NCBI GenBank assembly: GCA_030652035.1
Contig: JAUSBJ010000014.1
Span: 1 to 42,594 of the forward strand
From: Sulfurimicrobium sp.
GTDB taxonomy: Bacteria > Pseudomonadota > Gammaproteobacteria > Burkholderiales > Sulfuricellaceae
Length of the DNA stretch: 42,594 bases
Reading direction: 5' to 3'
Below, in pieces: positions 8,500 to 18,033 of this stretch. The notes under the pieces are model-generated. The model was not told the DNA's origin and searched no databases. It worked only from the letters and a program-made list of their open reading frames with translations. The translations under genes and the position numbers were made by a program. Each line of letters opens with the position of its first letter. Positions within the stretch are counted from its first letter, which is position 1.

Positions 8500-8573
8500 G
8501 GCGGGGTAGCAAAGTGGTTATGCAGCGGCCTGCAAAGCCGTCTACGCCGGTTCGATTCCGACCCCCGCCTCCA
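8500..8573 (+). tRNA. tRNA-Cys (anticodon GCA)
   Basis: A 74-nt cloverleaf with acceptor stem GGCGGGG/CCCCCGCC, anticodon loop CTGCAAA (GCA), T-arm with GGTTCGATTCCG and encoded CCA at 8571-8573. Confidence 0.97.
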
Positions 8574-8581
8574 AATTCCCA

Positions 8582-8671
8582 GCCCGGGTGGCGAAATTGG
8601 TAGACGCAACGGACTTAAAATCCGTCGGAGCTTATCCCTCCATACCGGTTCGATTCCGGTTCCGGGCACCA
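8582..8671 (+). tRNA. tRNA-Leu (anticodon TAA)
   Basis: A 90-nt class II tRNA with a long variable arm (GTCGGAGCTTATCCCTCC), acceptor GCCCGGG paired with TCCGGGC, anticodon loop ACTTAAAAT (TAA), T-arm CGGTTCGATTCCGG and encoded CCA. It lies 8 nt behind tRNA-Cys, so both probably belong to one precursor. Confidence 0.97.
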
Positions 8672-8685
8672 CTCCAGTTAGAGCC

Positions 8686-8955
8686 TTAGTCGCCCAGATG
8701 ATGCGATTCTTCTCCCGGTAATCCGGTTTCAGGATCAATCCAGTCTGCGATACCCAGTTCGGCCTCGGCCTCTTCCAGCGTCTCGCCCGGTTCGTAATCG
8801 CTTTCGTCGTTGTATTCCATGTCCTGCATGGCGTCCAGCAGCGTCGGAAAGGGGCCGTAGACTTCTTCGGTTAACTTGTCCTGCCAGTAAAATCCGTCTG
8901 GACGTTCGATGATGCGAGCCTGGTCGGTCTCGCTGGGGGGTGTGTGTCCTGCCAT
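8686..8955 (-). CDS. Small acidic conserved hypothetical protein
   Basis: This 89-aa protein starts at ATG 8955 (MAGHTPPSETDQARIIERPD) behind a good GAGGAG ribosome-binding site. A longer frame from 9033 has no such site. It is strongly acidic in the second half (DMEYNDESDYEPGETLEEAE) and has no membrane segment, signal peptide or recognisable catalytic motif. The phrase RPDGFYWQDKLTEEVYGPFP is a compact, well-ordered-looking core. I recognise it only as a small protein of a type seen in related bacteria, without known function. It is convergent with the tRNA-Leu gene and divergent from mltB. Confidence 0.75.
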   Translation of the reverse strand: MAGHTPPSETDQARIIERPDGFYWQDKLTEEVYGPFPTLLDAMQDMEYNDESDYEPGETLEEAEAELGIADWIDPETGLPGEESHHLGD

Positions 8956-9001
8956 TGTTGATGTCTCCTCACGATGAGCATTTGTGACAAAAACTGAATT
9001 T

Positions 9002-9007
9002 ATTATA
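9002..9007 (-). promoter_or_regulatory. Candidate -10 box for the small acidic protein gene
   Basis: The minus strand reads TATAAT at 9007-9002, placing a start site about 40 nt upstream of the ATG at 8955. No good -35 box is visible at the usual distance, so this is a weak call. Confidence 0.35.
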
Positions 9008-9108
9008 GACCCAAACTTGAGGGGATGTGCCACATCCCGCGCGGGGAGGCGTAGTAAGGTTTTTTAGACTTGCCAAGAGCGCTTGTTTGCAGTAAACCTG
9101 TAAAACGT

Positions 9109-10125
9109 ATGCCTATCAAGAATCTTATTTTTCTTTTTTCCCTCTTCCTGTTTGTTCAGTTGCTGCTCTGGACTCAACCGGTGGCGGTTGCCACTTCCTT
9201 CTCAGAGCGTCCAGAAGTACGGCAGTTTGTTGCTGAAATGGTCAGTAAGCACGGTTTCGGCGCGGATGCATTGAATGATCTGTTTGCTCAGGTGACGTTG
9301 CGTCCCCGCGTGGCAAAAACCATGACCAGCAAGGTGGTGAAGCCCCCCTCATGGATCCGTTATCGTGCCAATTTCGTGAATCCGTGGCGTATTGCACATG
9401 GTGTCAGTTTCTGGAGCGACAATGAGGCGGCGCTGACGCGTGCCCGCCAGGTTTATGGTGTGCCAGAGGAAGTGATCGTGGCCATCATCGGGGTTGAAAC
9501 CCGCTATGGCACTTACCCTCTGTCGCACCCCGTGCTTGATACCCTGGCTACGCTGGCGTTTGATTATCCGCGCCGCGCCGAATTCTTTCGTGGTGAGCTG
9601 GAACAATATCTGCTGTTGATGCGGGAGGAAGGGAAAGATCCGCTTTCTATCCGGGGTTCTTTTGCCGGCGCGATGGGGATTCCGCAGTTCATGCCCAGCA
9701 GTTATCGGGCCTATGCGGTGGACTTCGATGGCGATGGCCGGCGCGATCTTTGGCGTAGTTCTACCGATGCGATCGGCAGCGTTGCCAATTACTTGAAGAC
9801 CTACGGCTGGGAGGCCAATCTGCCGGTGGCAATGCGTGCTTCGCTGCAGCAGGATGCTTCTTTCAGTGATCTTTTGAGCGGTGGTCTGAAACCGAAGTAC
9901 AGCATGGACCAGTTGCGCATGCGCGGCGTCATGGCTGTCGAAGCTTTGGCGCCAGAGACGCCGGTTGCCCTGCTTGCGGTGGATGTCGGCGATGGTCAGG
10001 AATACTGGCTCGGGCTGAATAATTTTTATGCGATCACGCGTTACAACCGCAATCTGTTCTACGCGCTTTCGGTCTATCAGCTAAGCCAGGAAATTCGCCT
10101 GGCGCGCCTGTCTTCTCTTAATTAA
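9109..10125 (+). CDS. mltB: Membrane-bound lytic murein transglycosylase B
   Basis: MltB-type enzymes cleave the glycan strand of peptidoglycan to 1,6-anhydroMurNAc ends. The ATG at 9109 yields an N-terminal hydrophobic signal (KNLIFLFSLFLFVQLLLW). The frame can also start at TTG 9070, which would put 13 extra residues before it. There is no lipobox cysteine, so the enzyme is more likely secreted or anchored by its signal than a lipoprotein. The catalytic glutamate is in IIGVETRYGTYPLSHPVLDT, and the family motif FAGAMGIPQFMPSSYRAYAV is intact, followed by DFDGDGRRDLW. Length (338 aa from ATG) suits the SLT_2 family. The DUF4139 gene begins 11 nt after the stop. Confidence 0.93.
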   Translation: MPIKNLIFLFSLFLFVQLLLWTQPVAVATSFSERPEVRQFVAEMVSKHGFGADALNDLFAQVTLRPRVAKTMTSKVVKPPSWIRYRANFVNPWRIAHGVSFWSDNEAALTRARQVYGVPEEVIVAIIGVETRYGTYPLSHPVLDTLATLAFDYPRRAEFFRGELEQYLLLMREEGKDPLSIRGSFAGAMGIPQFMPSSYRAYAVDFDGDGRRDLWRSSTDAIGSVANYLKTYGWEANLPVAMRASLQQDASFSDLLSGGLKPKYSMDQLRMRGVMAVEALAPETPVALLAVDVGDGQEYWLGLNNFYAITRYNRNLFYALSVYQLSQEIRLARLSSLN

Positions 10126-10136
10126 GGGGAATCTGC

Positions 10137-11573
10137 ATGGCATTCAATGCGCAAGTCTGGGGTCTGCTTGCATTCTTCGTGGCGGCACAGGCGCAATCTG
10201 CCTCGTCCCCTGAGAAACTGAGCACGCTCCAGGATCAGCAGCAGGTGGCGGTCACCATCTATAACGAAAATCTCGCCTTGATCAAGGATCAGCGCAGAGT
10301 GACGCCGGCGAAGGGGGCGAACCGCCTTGCCTGGCGCGACGTGAGCGCGCGCATCATGCCGGAAACGGCCTTTCTTCGCAGTCTGGCCGGCGGCGAAGGG
10401 ATTGTCTTGCTGGAGCAGAATTTCGATTTCGATCTGTTGACGCCGCAGAAGTTGCTGGATAAATATGTCGGCCAGAGCGTGACGGTGATCCGGACCAATG
10501 CGGCAACCGGCGTTGAGAGCAGTGAGACGGCCACGGTGCTCAGCACCAATGGCGGCGTTGTGCTGAAATTTGCCGATCGCATTGAAACCGGCCTGCCGGG
10601 GCGCTTGGCGTTCAAAACCGTGCCGGACAACCTGCGTGACCGTCCGACGCTGGTGATCAGCTTTTTGGCGCCCTCCGAAGGTGAGCGCCCGATGGAGCTG
10701 AGCTATCTCACCGGTGGTCTTTCCTGGCGTGCGGATTATGTGGCCGAATTGAGTTCTGCGGATGATCGGCTTGATCTGAGCGGCTGGGTGACGCTGACCA
10801 ACGTCAGTGGCAGCAGCTATCCCAATGCAAAGCTCCAACTGGTGGCGGGGGATGTGAACCGGGTACGGCGCGAACTGGATTTCGTCCAGGAGGGACGGGT
10901 CATGAAGGCAGCGCCCATGGCCGCGCCTGCCATGGCAGAGGAGGGCCTGTTCGAGTATCACCTCTATTCGCTGGAGCGTCTCACCACCATCGCCGAGCAG
11001 CAAACCAAGCAGGTGGCCCTGCTTTCCGCGAGCCATGTTCCGGTCCACAAGGAGCTTCAGTTGCTGGGCAGGGATTATTACTATCGCAGTAGCTATGGCG
11101 ATCTGGGGCAGAAAATGAAAGTGGGTGTTTTCATGGAATTCGAGAACAAAGGCGGTGGACTGGGTGTTCCCTTGCCCAAGGGCGTGATCCGGGTATATAA
11201 GAAAGATGCCGCAGGCAAAGCCCAGTTTGTGGGCGAAGACCGAATTGACCATACACCCCGGGGCGAGATGGTTCGCCTCAAACTGGGCGAGGCCTTTGAT
11301 GTCACAGCGGACAAGAAACAGACCAGTTTTCTGAAGCTTAGTGGCAGCGGACGTGATAGCACTGTTTTCGAGAGCGCTTACCAGATTGAGCTTAAGAACG
11401 CCAAGGATGAAGCGGTGATCGTCAATGTGATAGAACCGGTGCCGGGCGACTGGGAGATGCTGGCAGAAAGCCTTCCGCATCGCAAACCGGCGAGTAATAC
11501 AGCGGCCTGGCGCATGCAAGTGCCTGCGCGAGGCAAGGCGATACTGGATTATCGGGTAAGGGTGAAATTGTAG
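10137..11573 (+). CDS. DUF4139 domain-containing exported protein
   Basis: This 478-aa protein starts at ATG 10137 behind AAGGGGA. A short hydrophobic start (VWGLLAFFVAAQAQSASS) is a probable signal peptide, so the product is likely periplasmic or envelope associated. The body matches the DUF4139 layout: VAVTIYNENLALIKDQR early, LSYLTGGLSWRADYVAELS in the middle and PLPKGVIRVYKKDAAGKAQF near residue 345. The C-terminal segment with ENVIEPVPGDW-like spacing (VNVIEPVPGDWEML) is beta-rich. No enzymatic residue pattern is evident and the family function is unknown. Its 11-nt spacing from mltB suggests cotranscription with a cell-wall enzyme. Confidence 0.8.
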   Translation: MAFNAQVWGLLAFFVAAQAQSASSPEKLSTLQDQQQVAVTIYNENLALIKDQRRVTPAKGANRLAWRDVSARIMPETAFLRSLAGGEGIVLLEQNFDFDLLTPQKLLDKYVGQSVTVIRTNAATGVESSETATVLSTNGGVVLKFADRIETGLPGRLAFKTVPDNLRDRPTLVISFLAPSEGERPMELSYLTGGLSWRADYVAELSSADDRLDLSGWVTLTNVSGSSYPNAKLQLVAGDVNRVRRELDFVQEGRVMKAAPMAAPAMAEEGLFEYHLYSLERLTTIAEQQTKQVALLSASHVPVHKELQLLGRDYYYRSSYGDLGQKMKVGVFMEFENKGGGLGVPLPKGVIRVYKKDAAGKAQFVGEDRIDHTPRGEMVRLKLGEAFDVTADKKQTSFLKLSGSGRDSTVFESAYQIELKNAKDEAVIVNVIEPVPGDWEMLAESLPHRKPASNTAAWRMQVPARGKAILDYRVRVKL

Positions 11574-11583
11574 GATTTTCATG

Positions 11584-11615
11584 AGCGGGATAAATTTCCG
11601 CTTCTTGTTTCTTTT
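11584..11615 (+). terminator. Probable rho-independent terminator after the DUF4139 gene
   Basis: A 7-bp stem (AGCGGGA / TTCCGCT, with one G-T pair) and a 5-nt loop are followed by the T-rich stretch TCTTGTTTCTTTT. It ends the mltB-DUF4139 unit just before the diguanylate cyclase gene at 11624. Confidence 0.55.
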
Positions 11616-11623
11616 CGTATTGC

Positions 11624-12679
11624 ATGGGGAATTACTTGTACGGCAGTATTCTGGACTCACTGATCGAGGTGACGGCTAACTCTGAACGGGATGCACTGGT
11701 TCAGAGCCTGGTGATGACACTATGCGATTTGCTCAAGGCGCAGGAGGGGGCGGTATATTGGCTTGGCTCCGCCCAATCCGGGCTGGAAGCACGCCTGAGC
11801 GCGTCGGTGAAGCGTGAACAGGGGCAACTGGTTTTTGCGCCGGTGCAAAACAATTCTGCGGTCCTGGTGGCATCGGATGCCGATTTTTCATGTTGCCTGG
11901 AAATGCGGGGGTTCATTTCAAACCCAGCCGGAATCCCGGGTTTGATGCGTTCCGTTCACCCTCTTTACGGTCGGAACGGGATAGAGGGTTTGCTCACGAT
12001 TGTCGGGCCTGAATATGTGGAAGGCGATGAAAAACTGGTCACCGGCTTCCTGCAGGTTTTTCGCAATTATGTGCGCATCCTGGATGAGAGCGAACGCGAT
12101 ACGCTGACGGGCTTGCTTAACCGCCGTACCTTCGACCGGAATATTGACCAATTGTTGTCACAGGCGCGCATGAGCGGTGCAATGAATGGCGCCGTGAGTG
12201 AATGCCGACGTGAGGATGCCAGAGCACGAAGTCGCTGGCTGGCGGTGCTTGATGTGGACCATTTCAAGCGGGTGAACGACAGGTTTGGCCATATTTACGG
12301 TGACGAGGTGTTGATTCTTCTGGCGGGCATCATGCGCAGCGTATTCAGGGAAAGCGACAAGTTGTTTCGTTTTGGCGGCGAGGAGTTTGTCGCGGCGCTT
12401 GAGCCGACAGACGAGGAAGGCGTGCGCTCGGTGCTGGAGCGCCTGCGCCAGACCGTCGCCAGCCATGATTTCCCGCAGGTGGGGCAGGTTACGATCAGTA
12501 TCGGCTATGTCAGAATCAGCAGTCAGGATGTGCCGGCAACCGTGGTAGGACATGCAGATGAAGCGCTCTACTATGCCAAGCAGCACGGGCGCAATCAGGT
12601 GTGCTCCTATGAGGAGCTGCTGAGTCAGAACAAGATTGCTCCAGCGGCGGCAATGAACGTGGATGTGGAGTTGTTCTGA
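11624..12679 (+). CDS. Diguanylate cyclase with N-terminal GAF-like sensor region
   Basis: This 351-aa cytoplasmic protein has a GGDEF domain from about residue 155 (ERDTLTGLLNRRTFDRN), the substrate segment VLDVDHFKRVNDRFGHIYGD and the active-site motif GGEEF at 251-255. The RxxD allosteric inhibition site is present five residues before it (R242, D245), so product feedback by c-di-GMP is expected. Residues 1-150 (MTLCDLLKAQEGAVYWLGSA and onward) look like a divergent GAF sensor without a recognised ligand. An insertion of about 25 residues (about 178-204) precedes the VLDVDHFK strand and is longer than usual. No transmembrane segment is seen. It is convergent with pgi, with 9 bp between stops. 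Confidence 0.9.
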   Translation: MGNYLYGSILDSLIEVTANSERDALVQSLVMTLCDLLKAQEGAVYWLGSAQSGLEARLSASVKREQGQLVFAPVQNNSAVLVASDADFSCCLEMRGFISNPAGIPGLMRSVHPLYGRNGIEGLLTIVGPEYVEGDEKLVTGFLQVFRNYVRILDESERDTLTGLLNRRTFDRNIDQLLSQARMSGAMNGAVSECRREDARARSRWLAVLDVDHFKRVNDRFGHIYGDEVLILLAGIMRSVFRESDKLFRFGGEEFVAALEPTDEEGVRSVLERLRQTVASHDFPQVGQVTISIGYVRISSQDVPATVVGHADEALYYAKQHGRNQVCSYEELLSQNKIAPAAAMNVDVELF

Positions 12680-12688
12680 GGCGCTTTA

Positions 12689-14365
<1,677 letters not shown>

Positions 14366-16552
14366 CTATTGTACAGGGGCCAAAATGATGCCAGACAGCG
14401 GCGGAATGGTGATTTCCAGCGATTGCTCGAAACCCATCCAGGACTGGTTCTGCGATTCCAGACCCTCTCCATTGCCGAGGTTGCTGCCACCATAGTAAGT
14501 GGAATCGCTGTTGAATATTTCCTGGTACCGTCCGCTCCGGGGTACCCCAATGCGATATCCCTGACGTGGTACGGGTGTGAAGTTCAGGATTACCACAGCT
14601 ACGCTGCCATCTTTGCCCCAGCGCAGAAAAGACAGAATCGAATGGTCTGCGTCATGACAATCCACCCAGGCAAACCCGGAGACTTCAAAATCCTGCTGGT
14701 ACAGGGCTGGCGTATTGCGATAGAGGTGGTTTAGGTCGCGGCTAAGGCTTTGTACGCCCTGGTGCCAGTGGTATTGCAACAGTCCCCAGTCTATTTCTCC
14801 GCCAACCCGCCATTCGCGGCCTTGGCCGATCTCATTGCCCATGAAATTGAGTTTTTTCCCAGGGTAGGCCATCTGGTAGGTGAGAAGCAGGCGCAAGTTG
14901 GCAAATTTCTGCCACGCATCGCCGGGCATTTTGTCCAGCAGCGAGCCCTTGCCATGCACGACCTCGTCGTGTGAAAAAGGCAGCATAAAGTTCTCGGTAT
15001 AGGCATAAAGCTGCCCAAACGTCAGTTCGTTGTGGTGGAAGCGCCGATGCACCGGTTCGTGCAGCATGTAACGGAGCGTGTCGTTCATCCAGCCCATGTT
15101 CCATTTCATGGAGAATCCCAGGCCGCCGAGATAGACCGGTCTGGATACCATGGGCCACGAAGTGGACTCCTCGGCGAAAGTCAGGGCGCCGGGGAATTCG
15201 TCATGCACCATGATGTTGAGGCTGCGCAGGAATTCGATGGCGTCCAGATTCTCGCGTCCACCATATTTATTGGGTATCCACTCGTCGGCCTTGCGTGAAT
15301 AGTCGAGATAAAGCATGGATGCAACGGCGTCGACGCGCAGGCCGTCGAGGTGGAATTCGGAGAGCCAGTAGTGGGCGCTGGAAAGCAGAAAGCTTTGAAC
15401 TTCATGGCGTCCGTAGTTGAAGATGTGTGTGCCCCAGTCCTGATGGAAGCCGAGACGCGGGTCTTCATGCTCATACAGTGCGGTGCCGTCAAAGTGCGCC
15501 AGAGCCCAACTATCCTGTGGGAAATGCGCCGGCACCCAGTCGAGGATGATGCCAATGTTGGCCTGGTGACAGGCGTCCACGAAGAAACGGAAATCGTCCG
15601 GCGTACCGAAGCGCGACGTGGGGCCGAAATAGCCGGTGGTCTGATAGCCCCAGGACTCGTCCAGCGGGTGTTCGGATATCGGCATAAGCTCAATATGGGT
15701 ATACCCCATGTCGTTTACGTAGGGTACAAGATGCTCCGCCAGTTCCCGCCAGTTGTAGAAGCGGTCATCCGGATGGCGCTTCCACGATCCGGCATGAATT
15801 TCATAAACATTGAACGGGGCGTGCAGCCAGTCCAGTTCCTGGCGCTGCTTCATCCATGCCTGGTCCCCCCAGTTGTGTTCTGTGGGGGTAGGGGCTTTCG
15901 CTGCGCTGCCGGGACGCAACTCATATTCCTGGCCGTATGGGTCGGTCTTTGCCTGGATGTGCCCGCTATGGCGGTTGCGGATCTCGAACTTGTACAGGCT
16001 GCCCGCAGGAAGCTCAGGGATGAACAGTTCCCAGACGCCACTTGAGCCCAGGCTGCGCATAGGGTGAACACGTCCATCCCAGTGGTTGAAGTCGCCTATG
16101 ACGCTGACTCGCTCGGCGTTTGGCGCCCATACGGCAAAGCGAATGCCCGCAATACCCAGAAGGCGAGTATGCTGCGCGCCCAGGATGCGGTATCCCTGGT
16201 GCAAGCGGCCTTCGCCAAAAAGATAAAGATCCATTTCGCTGATCTGTGGTGGAAAGGCGTAAGGGTCAAAAAACTCGCGGTATCCCTCCTTGTGCGGCAC
16301 CCTTAGACGGTAAGGGGTTTCGGGTTTTTCGTCGCCGTGCCAGAAAAAAACACCATCCGTGTGGATTTTTTCAAGCATTAACCATTTGCCGTCAAGGCAA
16401 ATCTCGACCTGTTGTTCGAATGGGAGAAAGAGTCGCACCGACCAGGCGCTCCCTTCCTGATGCAGTCCTAAAAAAGCAAAAGGATCATGGTGCCGGGCTT
16501 TGAGAAGGGCTTTAAGATTTGTATTGACTTTGGCGCTGAGGTTGGGTTTCAT
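14366..16552 (-). CDS. glgB: 1,4-alpha-glucan branching enzyme
   Basis: GlgB forms alpha-1,6 branches in glycogen. From ATG 16552 ([20 protein letters not shown]) the product is 728 aa, the usual size. The frame extends upstream, but without homology. It has an N-terminal CBM48 region ([20 protein letters not shown] and [20 protein letters not shown]), followed by the GH13 barrel. Catalytic regions include [20 protein letters not shown] (nucleophile Asp), [13 protein letters not shown] (acid/base Glu) and [20 protein letters not shown] (stabilising Asp). It is divergent from glgC across a 123-bp gap, so a shared control region is likely. Confidence 0.97.
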   Translation of the reverse strand: MKPNLSAKVNTNLKALLKARHHDPFAFLGLHQEGSAWSVRLFLPFEQQVEICLDGKWLMLEKIHTDGVFFWHGDEKPETPYRLRVPHKEGYREFFDPYAFPPQISEMDLYLFGEGRLHQGYRILGAQHTRLLGIAGIRFAVWAPNAERVSVIGDFNHWDGRVHPMRSLGSSGVWELFIPELPAGSLYKFEIRNRHSGHIQAKTDPYGQEYELRPGSAAKAPTPTEHNWGDQAWMKQRQELDWLHAPFNVYEIHAGSWKRHPDDRFYNWRELAEHLVPYVNDMGYTHIELMPISEHPLDESWGYQTTGYFGPTSRFGTPDDFRFFVDACHQANIGIILDWVPAHFPQDSWALAHFDGTALYEHEDPRLGFHQDWGTHIFNYGRHEVQSFLLSSAHYWLSEFHLDGLRVDAVASMLYLDYSRKADEWIPNKYGGRENLDAIEFLRSLNIMVHDEFPGALTFAEESTSWPMVSRPVYLGGLGFSMKWNMGWMNDTLRYMLHEPVHRRFHHNELTFGQLYAYTENFMLPFSHDEVVHGKGSLLDKMPGDAWQKFANLRLLLTYQMAYPGKKLNFMGNEIGQGREWRVGGEIDWGLLQYHWHQGVQSLSRDLNHLYRNTPALYQQDFEVSGFAWVDCHDADHSILSFLRWGKDGSVAVVILNFTPVPRQGYRIGVPRSGRYQEIFNSDSTYYGGSNLGNGEGLESQNQSWMGFEQSLEITIPPLSGIILAPVQ

Positions 16553-16634
16553 GGGAGTGTCGCTACAGCGTGATAATGTAAGAAGAATATGCCAGAAGAC
16601 GGCTTTAGGCAAACGCCAATGCCGCTCAAAGGGG

Positions 16635-16640
16635 TATAAT
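16635..16640 (+). promoter_or_regulatory. Candidate -10 box of glgC in the glgB-glgC divergent region
   Basis: A consensus TATAAT lies 36 bp before the glgC start. No good -35 box is visible 16-18 bp upstream (AACGCC), so activation by a regulator is possible. On the opposite strand TTGCCT, 17 bp and TATTCT is a weak candidate promoter for glgB in the same 16553-16675 gap. Confidence 0.45.
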
Positions 16641-16675
16641 TGAAATACCAAATATCGCCGTAAGGGAGAACTTCT

Positions 16676-17953
16676 TTGCAATCATCCACTACTCCTCGCT
16701 TTATCAGTCTGTTAACCAAGAATACGGTGGCTTTGATTCTCGCCGGTGGCCGGGGCAGCCGCCTCAAGGCGCTCACGGACTGGAGAGCAAAACCGGCTGT
16801 TCCTTTTGGCGGTAAGTTCCGTATTATCGATTTTCCGCTTTCCAATTGTGTTAATTCGGGTATTCGCCGCATCGGCGTCATCACGCAGTATAAGGCGCAT
16901 AGCCTGCTTCAGCACCTGCACCGTGGCTGGAGTTTCCTGCGTGGAGAATTCAATGAATTCGTCGAGTTGCTACCCGCCCAGCAGCGCATTCAGGAAACCT
17001 GGTATAAGGGTACCGCGGATGCTGTTTTTCAGAATCTCGACATTATCCGGGGCTATAAGTCTGAATATGTGCTGATCCTTGCGGGCGACCATATCTACAA
17101 GCAGGATTATGGCGAAATGCTGGCATTCCACTCTGCCCATGCTGCGGATATGACCGTCGTTTGCTTGGAAGTGTCACGGGAGGAGGCTTCGGCTTTCGGC
17201 GTGATTACCGTGGACGAGCACCAGCGCGTGGTGAAGTTCACCGAGAAACCCGAGCATCCGGACGAGATTCCTGGCAAACCGGGCAGGGTCATGGTGAGCA
17301 TGGGTATTTACGTATTCAACACGGCTTTCCTGTTCGAGCAATTGATCCGGGATGCCGATGACCCCCATTCCAGCCATGATTTTGGCAAGGACATTATTCC
17401 CTATCTGGTTAACCGTTATCGTGTGTTCGCCCATCCTTTCGAGGATAGCTGTGTCGGTCTGCAGAATGGCGAACCTTACTGGCGTGATGTGGGAACGATC
17501 GATGCCTATTGGGAAGCCAATATGGAAATGACCAAGATTACGCCTTACCTCAACCTCTATGACCAGCAATGGCCGATCTGGACTTATCAGGAGCAGTTGC
17601 CGCCGGCAAAGTTCGTGTTCGATGATGAAAGTCGACGTGGATATGCAGTGGATTCCCTGGTGTCTGGCGGATGTATCATCAGCGGTGCTTCCGTACGCCG
17701 CTCTTTGCTGTTTTCCAATGTCAATATCCACAGTTATACCGAGATCGAGGATTCTGTCATTCTGCCCAATGTGGATATCGGCCGCTATGTCACCCTCAAG
17801 AAGGTGGTATTGGACAAGGGATGCGTCATTCCTGAGGGCATGACGATTGGCGTAGACCCGGTAGAAGATGCCAAACGTTTTTATGTCACGGAAAAGGGTG
17901 TGACCCTGGTGACGCCGGAAATGCTGGGGCATGAGATTCACCACGTCCGCTAA
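16676..17953 (+). CDS. glgC: Glucose-1-phosphate adenylyltransferase
   Basis: GlgC makes ADP-glucose, the activated donor for glycogen synthesis. The 425-aa protein starts at TTG 16676, supported by TAAGGGAG 7 nt upstream. The glycine-rich nucleotide-binding loop is [20 protein letters not shown], with [20 protein letters not shown] following. The sugar-phosphate site is near [19 protein letters not shown], and the metal/Asp motif is [16 protein letters not shown]. The C-terminal left-handed beta-helix region, with hexapeptide-like repeats, spans about residues 315-400. The enzyme is normally allosterically activated by fructose bisphosphate or related intermediates. It is followed by a strong hairpin and a GH57 gene on the same strand. 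Confidence 0.97.
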   Translation: MQSSTTPRFISLLTKNTVALILAGGRGSRLKALTDWRAKPAVPFGGKFRIIDFPLSNCVNSGIRRIGVITQYKAHSLLQHLHRGWSFLRGEFNEFVELLPAQQRIQETWYKGTADAVFQNLDIIRGYKSEYVLILAGDHIYKQDYGEMLAFHSAHAADMTVVCLEVSREEASAFGVITVDEHQRVVKFTEKPEHPDEIPGKPGRVMVSMGIYVFNTAFLFEQLIRDADDPHSSHDFGKDIIPYLVNRYRVFAHPFEDSCVGLQNGEPYWRDVGTIDAYWEANMEMTKITPYLNLYDQQWPIWTYQEQLPPAKFVFDDESRRGYAVDSLVSGGCIISGASVRRSLLFSNVNIHSYTEIEDSVILPNVDIGRYVTLKKVVLDKGCVIPEGMTIGVDPVEDAKRFYVTEKGVTLVTPEMLGHEIHHVR

Positions 17954-17991
17954 GCTCTCCCTCCTCTTTTTTTACTTCCTTGGATCGTTAA

Positions 17992-18019
17992 GTATCCCCT
18001 GCCCGAAGGCAGGGGATAC
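17992..18019 (+). promoter_or_regulatory. Perfect 12-bp hairpin between glgC and the first GH57 gene
   Basis: GTATCCCCTGCC (17992-18003) and GGCAGGGGATAC (18008-18019) are exact reverse complements around CGAA. On the minus strand the loop reads TTCG, a very stable tetraloop. No T tract follows on the plus strand: the next bases are AGGTTATTTCATGT and then the ATG at 18034. It is therefore not a standard rho-independent terminator in this direction. It may be an mRNA-stability or translation-control element for the GH57 gene, or a processing block behind glgC. Confidence 0.7.
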
Positions 18020-18033
18020 AGGTTATTTCATGT

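Noticed and set aside
10122..11660. 512-codon minus-strand frame opposite the DUF4139 gene
   Set aside because: The plus strand has a ribosome-binding site, signal peptide and family motifs. The antisense frame has none.
17992..18019. Rho-independent terminator of glgC
   Set aside because: The stem is perfect but lacks a downstream T run on the plus strand, so a terminator call is not supported.
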